A stretch of 64,000 bases of DNA from Guillardia theta CCMP2712. Lineage: Eukaryota; Cryptophyceae; Pyrenomonadales; Geminigeraceae. Positions 36,066 to 44,833 of this stretch are shown in pieces (positions within the stretch are counted from its first letter, which is position 1; each line of letters starts with the position of its first letter). Both the position numbers and the translations under genes were made by a program. The notes under the pieces were generated by a model. That model saw only the letters and a list, made by a program, of their open reading frames with translations, had not been told where the DNA came from and ran no database searches. The stretch covers positions 1,034,981 through 1,098,980 of the forward strand of contig NW_005434668.1 of assembly GCF_000315625.1 (NCBI RefSeq). Reading direction: 5' to 3'.

Positions 36066-37930
36066 CTAGTCAGATTTTGGCGGGACATACACTCTGTCGA
36101 TCTTCAGCGGGGCAATGGTCCTCCAAAAAATTGCAAAAAACTGCAGGAACTTTAGTACAGGAGGAGGTTGAGCGGAGGAGGAGAGCATTACTCTGTTGAG
36201 GTGAATCAAGAGATCGTAGCAGCAGATGTCTAGAGCGAACTGAAGGACTGGAAGCAAGCACAGTCAGAGCTGCGACCAGCGACAGATACAGACACGCGAG
36301 TTACCCAGGCAACAAGTCGCCACCACCACCTTCCCAGCACTCTTTGAGATCGGCTTCATCAGCAGCAATGTAGAGAGGACGGGCGAGATGTCCTGGAGAT
36401 GCGAGCCAACAGCTGTAGCATCACATCACGACAAGGATACACGGAGGATGCACGCAGACCTTGGCGCGAGTGTTGCAAGATGCCATGAGGGTCTGTGAGA
36501 CCATAGTAGACCCACACTAAGTACCAGGCTCGCTGCATCGCCCACGTCGGGGCACTCGCAACGATGGCAGAACCCCCTGCATCTCTGCTCAGCAAGCGAG
36601 CATACCTACCTCCTCACTCACCTGTCTCGAAATAGCTGACCACTACCCACCTGCAGACATTCACAGTCATTCCCTTACAAGCGCATCTGCCGCCGGAAAT
36701 ACCCGAACGAACCGGAGGTGAATCCACAGAGCAAGGCAGCCCATACGGACTTCCTCATCCTTTCGTGCTCTGAGCCAACTCTTACCAACATCTCTCGCAC
36801 GCCGAGCTAGTCCTTACACCCACCTGCATTGAGAGCCTTTTCCATGCCCCAAGAAGTGATAGCATGTGCCGAACTGATTGTGGCGAAAGCTTTGATTGGG
36901 ATCATCAACCACGGGGTCTTCATGGAATTATGCCTACAAACATAATCACTGCAAGTTGTAAGACTGCAGCTATTCCTTCACCATATGTCAAAAGGGCTAC
37001 AGAAAGTAAGCCACCAGGCGAGCAGGAAAGCTGAGAAGACATGCGTTCCTAATGATGAATCATACCCAACCTGAGCACAGACAGCCATGAATTACCAGCA
37101 AGCCAACTCGGATTTTGGCCCAAAATTGCCTTTTTATGGACAAAACTTCAGAATAGATTTTTCAGAGCAGAATCGGTTATACCCCTGTCGTCGTCGTCCC
37201 ACCAAACTGTAGGAAAGTGCATGTACACTGAAAACAATTGAATGAGGATGTTTGGAACTCGTTGTTTCAAATCTTACTATCGTGGTGGCGTAGCAACCGA
37301 ACGCCGTCTTGCACATGTTGAGTATTCTTTGATCACCAGCCTTGATGCTCCTGAATGGGTTTGACCGTCAACCCACCGTAACCAGGAGCATGCCGAACCT
37401 TTCGAGCGAGGTCCGGAAACCATGGCAAACGATACAGGAACCGCAAAAATCCAGCCATGATACGTTGCCATTGAAAATCTGTAGAGGAGGGAATGAAAAA
37501 GTATCGAACATACCTTATGTCTACCTTGTAACTCTCAATCCATTCCATCCAGATCATGGCATCTATGAATTCAGCTTTCACTGCCTGCCCGAAGAAACAG
37601 ATTCCTACCATCGAAGTTTTGATACAGAATTGCTACAAGAAGAGCAGCGAAACTGAAAGTTGCAGCAAGAGCCGTTTCTGTCACAGCAGTAAGAACCCAG
37701 GAGTCTTGGCCCTCCTTGCATGGTTATGGAGCAATCGAAGAAGACCATGAAAGTCGCATAGAGAGAACGGATCACCTGTTGATAATTTGCCGGTGTTCCC
37801 CTGTCTCCACGTCACCTTCTGCACCTGCACTGCACCCACACCCTTCGTTTGCTTTGTATTCAAGTTCAAGGCAGCCCAAATCTTGTCTGCGAGCTTGCTC
37901 CTTGTGTTGTCGGCTTGTTTTGGAGGCATT
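36066..37930 (-). CDS. putative multi-exon membrane protein, exons unresolved
   Basis: Several coding-like islands lie on the minus strand between probable GT-AG introns. A start at 37930 gives a basic N-terminus, MPPKQADNTRSKLADKIWAA. Later islands include SVWAALLCGFTSGSFGYFRR (about 36.75 kb, hydrophobic), APTWAMQRAWYLVWVYYGLT (36.5 kb), ISPVLSTLLLMKP (36.35 kb), FALDICCYDLLIHLNRV (36.2 kb) and a C-terminus FFAIFWRTIAPLKIDRVYVP ending at the stop at 36066-36068. The pattern suggests a polytopic membrane protein. I could not assemble a full reading frame, and the exons near 37.3-37.6 kb are ambiguous between two frames. No family assigned; it may also be two genes. Confidence 0.35.
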
Positions 37931-39659
37931 TTACAGCTTTGAATCCAGGGCAACTACCTTAGCAACGATGCTTTCTAATCTGTATCTGGTCCAGAATATA
38001 GCTCACCAGTGACAATGCATCAAATTTGATGGGGAGTCGATATATATCTCACAGCAAGCAGGCCATTTTCTGCAAACAAAATAAGAACAGCTGATCGATC
38101 CCGAAAACAGCATCATGTTTTCATTTATCTCCTCTTACTCGTATCCTTGTAAGAATCGAAACAAACATCACCCAAATCCATAACAAGATGTTGTTCATTG
38201 GTTTCAATCCTCTCTACTTCTTCAATCAATCGCCTTAACTTCTCCTCCCTTCAGCCTTCTCTCGCTTTCACAAGAGCTCCGCCTCACACACCATTCTTGC
38301 ACCCGGGATCGGGGTGACTACCCTTCACACCCACCCCTTCACCTTCTACCCCTACCTCCATTTTCTCTCTCAAATTTTGAGGTAGGTACGAAAAGGTGGG
38401 GTCATTTTGAGTGATATCAAAGCACAAATACCAGGTAGGGTAATCATTCAATCAGTAGGGGAATGAATTCAGGGTAGGGGTTCCCTTGTACGACCCGTTT
38501 GCATTGGAACTTTACTCACCACCCTCTGAGACTCTGATGGGTTTGGAAAGGTCAAATTTAGCAGGTGGGGGTAGATGCTGTTGGGGTGTAAATCACTATT
38601 GATGGGGTAGAGAACTGATCAATACAGGAAGATACCATCCTATACATAGTCTTTGCTATGATATTTTGTGGGTAGGGTTTCACAAGGAGGGGTATATTCA
38701 AACTTTTGAGGGGTAGGGGTAATAGATTTGCTTTTCGTTAGGGTGGGGTGTAGGTGTAGATGTTAGGTTGGGGTTGTTTGCATACTCAGCCGGGGTAGTT
38801 GTACAATAGGGGAAGGAGGCCGTGCTGATAGGAATTCAGGGGGTGGGGGTGTTCACACAATCGTCCTCGTGTACAACACATAGTAAACATGTGTGATTCC
38901 TCGATTGCAGTAATAAGATCAAATGCCTATCACTTCTTCTGCGCGTTCAGAATGTTTTTCCCCAAGTGACGGACGGGGGGCGGCCAGCCCGCGCCACACT
39001 GAACTGAACTGGCCCGTCAAGTTATCCGGCCGGGCCGACGGGTCCCGGGGAGTCCGACTGATGAGTCACCGGGTGGCAGACTCCGCTTCTCAATATGCGG
39101 GCCCGCCTCTGACGTTCGACCGTTGGTGTTAACTTCCAGTTGAGTACGCCGGGCGGCATGCGGGCCAGATAAGGGCAAATGGCGATTCCTCTTCAGAGTC
39201 ATGCAGCGCCATGGGCGACACCTACCTACTCGCAGCCCTAGCCCAGTGCTTGTGGCCGCCCATGGCAGGTCGCAGTGTGCGGTCAGGGGGAGCGGCACGC
39301 GGCGCCAGCCTCCTCCTCCTGGGTCGTCTCACGCACTCCCGGGGATCAATTTAGTCAACCCTGAGTCCACGTTGAGCTCCTGGTGGGCGGTGAATCCACT
39401 GGCATGCGGTGGGGGGAAGAAGGCCGCCGATGCTGCGAACGCGGCTGGCGGCATGCAACTGAGCGATTCAAGAGTGCAGCTTGAAGTTTGTGTTGCTCTG
39501 CCGCTCAGTGCTTCTGTTCCTGTAACACTGGATGTCCAGTTTACTGAACTTCAAATCACAAGTGCTCAGTGCCAGACTTTGAACCAACGTGCAAGGAAGC
39601 AGACGGTTCATCAAATAGAATGTATTGAAGGCCGCGCCACGATTCTGAGTTGATCCGAA
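37931..39659. other. intergenic region: GGGGTA-rich tract then GC-rich island
   Basis: From about 38300 to 38860 the plus strand is dense in GGGGTA-type words (GTAGGGGTT, GGTGGGGGTAG, GGGTAGGGTTTC, GGGGTAGGGGTAAT, GGGTGGGGGTGTT). From about 38965 to 39460 the sequence becomes a GC-rich island (GGGGGGCGGCC, CCGGCCGGGCC, GCGGGCCCGCC). No supported gene. The island leads directly into the intronless glycosyltransferase-like gene. Confidence 0.6.
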
Positions 39660-41513
39660 ATGAACGGTTTCGTCGGAGTTGGCTTCAAACTGCTGTTCGT
39701 CTTTTGCTTGATCCACCTGTGGATTTCAGTTCGGCGAACTAGACGAGTCCACTCGTCCCGGTCCGGCGTGTCGGCTCTTACTGCCATTGTGGAGCGGATA
39801 CAGAATGTGGAGTTCCGGGTTAGGATGGACGCGACTGAAGCTTTCTTCTCCGAGCGCACCGAGACCTGGGTAGAGTGCGCGGACGGTGAAAAGCGAACTT
39901 GCTTTCCCCAGTCCTCCAACTTCAGTTTGACGCCGCAGTCCAACCTCCAACTTTCTTCCTCCTACCGCTTCCACGGCTTCACGTCATCGGAAGTGTTGAC
40001 GAGTGACAGGCCCGAGGACCGCGGGCTCTTCTGCTCCCCCGGCCAAGTCCCCTTGCATCTGTGCCGGGAGAACCCATCGGAGAAGAATGCGGTACTAGCC
40101 ATCCTCGTGCCGTCGAAGCCGCGTTACATGCGAGCTGCCCTGATGCCGGAGGAGGGGGGGGGCTTGCAGGAGGTCAGAAGTACTCGGAGGACGCGGTGGT
40201 TCCACAACATCGAGATCGTGCCAAGGGAGCAGTTGTCGTACCGCCAGGTCAAACTCAAAGGAGGGGAAAGGGCGATTTCTGTTGCGTGCGAGGAAGACGA
40301 GAAGTGTGCGGGGTTTGACAACCGCGGAAATCTGTACAGAAGTGCGCAGCGAGCAGATCTTATCCACCTTAGCAACACGTCGACGACGCGATTCTATACG
40401 AAGAAAAGGATATCAGCATTTCCGCAGCCATTCTTTGACGCCCAGAACCGCGTTTGGAAGTTATACGACTCTGACCTGCCGGAGGATGCAAGCGTTGTTG
40501 ACAAGTGGTCGGGTAATGTGAAGCATTTGGCCGAAAGATGCAGGAATTCGAGCCAATCGTGCTTCGCTTTTCATGAAAACGGCCGAATTATCGAAAAATC
40601 AACGTTTCCGGCGTTTCATTCGATGAAGCAGGATTCTGTTCTTTACTTCAGAGAGGACCCTGGGCCCTCCGACTACTTGATACCAACAATTAACAGCATC
40701 TTGTCCGAGACAGGCTTCTGCAAAACTAACATGTTTCAAGGGAAAATTCATATTTACGTTGTCGATACATCAGAGGATGGGCGCAATGACGCGGCGGCCT
40801 ACCTGTCAAAAACGTACCGGAACATGACTTGTCTGTCGGTTCTCAACGGGTTCGAGTACGGCAGGTTGCAGGAGCACGCTCTGCCGGCCTGGGGGGTCCC
40901 GCGGAACGGCAAGCGGACGGAGGTGAACCAGACCCTCGATATTGTGTCTGCTGCACAAATTGTTCAATCTAGGTCCCCCAAGGCTTTTTTTTTACTGTGG
41001 GAGGACGACTGCAAGATGTGCGCCGGGAGCCTCAGGCTGCTCGAAGAGGCTCTGAACACCATAGGAGAAGCCAGAAGGTCACCAGCCCAGAGCGCTGCCG
41101 CTGTTTCCCACCGCCAAACCGCGGATTTCTGCGTGTTAAAGATAGGAAATGGAGGGTCAGGCCTGCTGATCAATCATGTGTACGTTGGCCAGGCCATCGC
41201 GTTCTGGAAGAAATCTCGTGGACTGGACAATCATGATGTGGCTCTATACAAGTTCTGCAACGGGATGAACTTGTCGCAGTTGAAGTCAAATCAGATTTAT
41301 TCTTCTCACCAGGGGCAAATCACCTCGTTCAGAGATACGGAGAGCATCAGTGAACTGGTGAAGCACCTCTGGCCCCGAAAGAAGTGCTTTTCCACTCTCA
41401 ACGAACAGTGGGGGAAGTACGTTAAATGTCCCCACGACTTCATGTATCAGAGTTGGGCGTGTTCAACAACGGAACCGGACTCGAAAACAAAGTCAAAGAG
41501 CAGCCGTCGGTAA
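39660..41513 (+). CDS. type II membrane protein, glycosyltransferase-like, intronless
   Basis: Uninterrupted 617-residue frame with a short cytosolic N-terminus, one anchor near residues 9-24 (FKLLFVFCLIHLWISV), a stem, and a lumenal domain. A segment CEEDEKCAGFDNRGNLY resembles small Cys-Gly-Phe carbohydrate-binding folds. The core has an alternating beta pattern (KIHIYVVDTSEDG), then AFFLLWEDDCKMCAGSLRLL with an acidic EDD motif preceded by hydrophobic residues, and later LKIGNGGSGLLINHVYVGQA, the arrangement seen in GT-A enzymes such as GT54/MGAT4. NxS/T sites are frequent. Assignment is by pattern only; the donor and acceptor are unknown. Its lack of introns contrasts with nearly all neighbours, and it sits beside a GC-rich island, which could mean retroposition or a lineage-specific expansion. 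Confidence 0.75.
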   Translation: MNGFVGVGFKLLFVFCLIHLWISVRRTRRVHSSRSGVSALTAIVERIQNVEFRVRMDATEAFFSERTETWVECADGEKRTCFPQSSNFSLTPQSNLQLSSSYRFHGFTSSEVLTSDRPEDRGLFCSPGQVPLHLCRENPSEKNAVLAILVPSKPRYMRAALMPEEGGGLQEVRSTRRTRWFHNIEIVPREQLSYRQVKLKGGERAISVACEEDEKCAGFDNRGNLYRSAQRADLIHLSNTSTTRFYTKKRISAFPQPFFDAQNRVWKLYDSDLPEDASVVDKWSGNVKHLAERCRNSSQSCFAFHENGRIIEKSTFPAFHSMKQDSVLYFREDPGPSDYLIPTINSILSETGFCKTNMFQGKIHIYVVDTSEDGRNDAAAYLSKTYRNMTCLSVLNGFEYGRLQEHALPAWGVPRNGKRTEVNQTLDIVSAAQIVQSRSPKAFFLLWEDDCKMCAGSLRLLEEALNTIGEARRSPAQSAAAVSHRQTADFCVLKIGNGGSGLLINHVYVGQAIAFWKKSRGLDNHDVALYKFCNGMNLSQLKSNQIYSSHQGQITSFRDTESISELVKHLWPRKKCFSTLNEQWGKYVKCPHDFMYQSWACSTTEPDSKTKSKSSRR

Positions 41514-43875
41514 AGGTGAGTTACAAAGATGTACGGTGGACGAGGCGATGACCAAGTGAATAGCAGAAAGCAGCTTGGGGTAGATGATCAAGAATCCGAT
41601 CATTCAGCATGGAAATTGCTGAAAGATTACCGTGCTTCACAATAACAAAAGGGAGGGTGAGGTCGCGTCAATTAGAACTCTGACAGAGAATTATTTTTTA
41701 TTAACATAAATCTTAAAATCTGATCCTAACTCCTTGAAAGAACATTCTTTTCTTCAAGTAGCTGCAGGTTGTTTCAAACTTTTTGCCCTAGCATCATCTC
41801 TACACAGTCAACGACACCCTTGAAGTTTTCCCTCTTCACGTCAGGTCTTGAAGAACCACTCGTCGAAGCTGCTTCCTTTCTCAACACAATAACATCATGT
41901 ATCAACGTTGCCTGATTGTGCTATACTCTTACACATGCCTTCGTCCAGAAAAAAATTCAACCATTTCTAAGGAAACTAGTGCTGCTTTCTCAACAAGTCT
42001 GATCGCGTGTGTTGATCGAAACGCATGAAAATTTCTCCTTTGCGAAAACCAGATCGTTTTGCATGCAATGGCTATTACATACACATTTCTTTGATTTTGT
42101 AGATTTTCCAAGTGTATCATTCTTCTTATCCTGCATCCTTACTCTTCACACCCTTCATAAGAAAGAATCATCGCAACAAAACAATCATCTCAGACACTTT
42201 GCAGGAACAGCATTCCAATTAAACAGAGGCCTCACGTTCTTTTCAAAAGGTTATGAAAGAGAACCAATCTTTTCTTGCTATGGAACTAGCTAGTTTCATA
42301 CTGTTAACTTCAGTGAAATCGACCTGTTGACAGTGCTAGGTTGTACCATGTTAAGGTTTTGATTCACTATCCCAGCTTGCACCTCCGGAAACTCACAAGA
42401 TCCCTCTGATCTCGTTGTCGCTCATTCCCTCCGTCATCAAAATGCATCTCTTTTCAGCCTCTCCCTCTTTCCCCGCCCCGCCTCCCTCTTGCAATTCCTC
42501 ACGCGAGCATGCCCTGGCTGTAGGAGCATTCTTGCAAACCTTAGCGTTGGGGTAGGGTGCAATTGGCCGCGTCAGAAAGGGTGGGGTACTTCTGGTAGGA
42601 TTCCCCACTTTGAAATGATTTGGGGTGGGTCTGTTGGATTTTAAAGGGGTGGGTGGTTTGCTGCTCATGTAACGGTTTCCGGTTACAAAGAAAATGGGCC
42701 TGAGGGGGTCGGTGGGCTTGTTTGTTTGCGCTGCAATCAAAGTTGTGGTCAAAACATCAGTCAACTCAGGGGCATTGGTCAAATGGTTCAAAGGAATCGT
42801 TTTGATTTCTCAATGTTTCGTTCAAGACAGCGAATCCGGCTCTTAAAATAGACTGTGACGGTCTTGATCTTTAGAACAATCTTTGAAAACATATATTTTC
42901 GATTATTTAAATACATTTTAAAGCAAGACCTGTTTTGCTTTCGTTTACACGTGCAGCAGTAGTTGCTTATTTGACAAGAAATGAACTAATAAGATATATG
43001 ATACCTATTTTCAATACATTTTAACCCCTTTGTGCTATCAAATAACCAACTTCATCTATTATTAACGAAGTTCGCTCTATAAGACTCGTCATGTGGCTTT
43101 CAAGTCCGGAGGAACCCCCACCCATGACCCCCCACCCATTAAAGAATGCGTCTACCCACCATCTTAATCTCAAGCCTCTATTCTTCAAGTGCACCCACCC
43201 TATTTCAAATATACGCAATGTATGGATCAAGTACCCTCTCATTTTTACTATCTAGTACCGGTATGATAGGTTTTGAATTACACCCACCTGTCTCATCCAG
43301 CAATTATATACTACCCCCTACCTATACTTTATTTTAACACCCCTTAGTTTAATCCAAGTACCCACCTGTAGCCACCTATTTTTGGGCCCACCCCTTTCTT
43401 TCTGTGACAGTACAAAGTTCACCCACCCTTCATCTTTTTTCTCGGTTACATGGAACCGGGTACTCTAGCTCCTTTTATGGGGAAAATTACCGGGTACTCA
43501 TGAACGGACTGATCACCCCTACCCTCCCCATGGGTGTCCGAACATTCCCCATAAAAATCCATTGAGACCTTGCGGTATTCCCACTCGTCCGTTCCCGCTC
43601 CCCTGGTACTGCTCGCGCTCTTCCCGCCTCCCTCACTCTTCCGCTCCTCCTTCAGCCATCTTCCTGCCTGCATCTCATCTCATCCTCTTCCTCTGTTTCT
43701 CTCATCCATTCTTGGCTCTTCCTGGTGATCTCATCCCCTGATCCTGTTTGCGCCCGTCACTGCGCCCTTCCTCCCGAGGCCCTTCGTCGCCAGCGTCTCG
43801 GTTCCTAATTCTCATCCATCCTTCTTCCGTTCTCTTCCGGTCCGCTGGGATTTCGTGCTACACTACTTCTAAGAG
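41514..43875. other. intergenic region with TACCC/GGGGTA tracts
   Basis: About 2.3 kb with no supported gene. 41.65-42.35 kb and 42.85-43.05 kb are AT-rich. GGGGTA-type words occur at about 42545-42660 on the plus strand (GGGGTAGGGTG, GGGGTGGGTGG), and the complementary C-rich form at about 43105-43530 (ACCCCCCACCC, CTACCCACC, CTACCCCCTACC, GTACCCACC). 43.55-43.87 kb is CT-rich and probably the promoter of the next gene. Confidence 0.6.
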
Positions 43876-44340
43876 ATGCTGAGCATCCGCTACTTGTTCT
43901 TCTTTGCCCTTGTGGCAGGTTCCGCCGACGCTTTCCGTGGAATCAGTGGCCAATCGCTGCAGCCTTTTCCTCACAACTGCGCGGAGATTTCTCGTTTCGA
44001 TGCGGCGAGAAGAGACCGTGATCAGAGATCAGAAAGCCTGTCTCCTCCTCTGAGAAGTAGCGCGCTAAGAGCTAGCATGGAGTGTGACGTGTCGTCGAGC
44101 AACGCAGTGGGCGCTGCGAAGCAAGCAGTCGTGCTGGAGGAGGGGATCAAGAGCAGCTCCGCTGTCATCACGAATGAGGCCACGGGGTTCTCTTGGATTC
44201 CAGTAGGGGGAACATCGAAGGGCAGAAGTGTGGAGCAGTGTAGATCTTTCTCTTCGAGGAGCAAGGAGGAGGTGCCGTACCATGCCAACTCCATGGGTTT
44301 CGCCTGGATCCCTGTGAGCAGCCAGGCGGCGGCAGAGTGA
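43876..44340 (+). CDS. small plastid-type protein with duplicated GF-x-WIPV motif
   Basis: Single exon, 154 aa. The N-terminus, LSIRYLFFFALVAGSADAFR, is a signal peptide whose predicted cleavage site is followed by Phe (ADA-FRG), then a basic Ser/Arg-rich stretch; this is the bipartite plastid-targeting layout of cryptophytes and diatoms. The mature part is short and hydrophilic and carries two copies of a motif: NEATGFSWIPVGG and NSMGFAWIPVSS, each preceded by a charged linker, the second close to the C-terminus. No family was recognised. The motif could be a repeated binding peptide. The start is the only sensible ATG, 10 bp or so after a CT-rich promoter-like region. Confidence 0.75.
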   Translation: MLSIRYLFFFALVAGSADAFRGISGQSLQPFPHNCAEISRFDAARRDRDQRSESLSPPLRSSALRASMECDVSSSNAVGAAKQAVVLEEGIKSSSAVITNEATGFSWIPVGGTSKGRSVEQCRSFSSRSKEEVPYHANSMGFAWIPVSSQAAAE

Positions 44341-44833
44341 AGAAACCATGTACTATCTTGTTGAAGTTGTTAACGCAGTCGATTTGTCGATGTGTATTTA
44401 TTTTGAACTGAAAGATGTAAACATCTGTATTTTGTGTCAGAAGTTTCAAAGCTGAGTGGTGTCGCATGTCCATGGGGTCCAGGCGAAGTCGAAGACGACT
44501 TGCTCGCTCACTAGCTCTCTCCTCATCTGATCATCATGTCAGACGTGCTGCCGCACTATCACTACACAACAATGAAGGCGGCTCCTCGGTTCTGCCAGGC
44601 ATGCGATCCAATCAAGGCTTTGCTTCCTAGAACCTTGATGGGCAAGTTAGAGCATTACAGGACGGCAAGACTCACGTGGACAGGACTTCCGAAGAAAGCA
44701 TCTCTCATCTGTTGGCAGCTTGTCAGAGCAAATTCTTCCTGCTCCTGCTGCACCTGCATGGCACGCGGAACACACTGAACCTCTAGGCAAGGACCAGCTT
44801 TGATCGCTCCGTTGGCATCTGGAAGATTTTATC
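44341..44833. other. intergenic region, no gene supported
   Basis: A short open frame at 44536-44778 has no recognisable domain and no clear splice partners, so it is not called. Confidence 0.5.

Noticed and set aside
39055-39090. CTGATGAG followed by a hairpin, resembling a hammerhead ribozyme core
   Set aside because: The stem GAGTC/GACTC is present but the required GAAA after stem II and the stem III/I closure are missing.
44536-44778. 80-residue frame between the plastid-type gene and the FG-GAP gene
   Set aside because: No motif, no clear promoter or splice partners; kept as intergenic.
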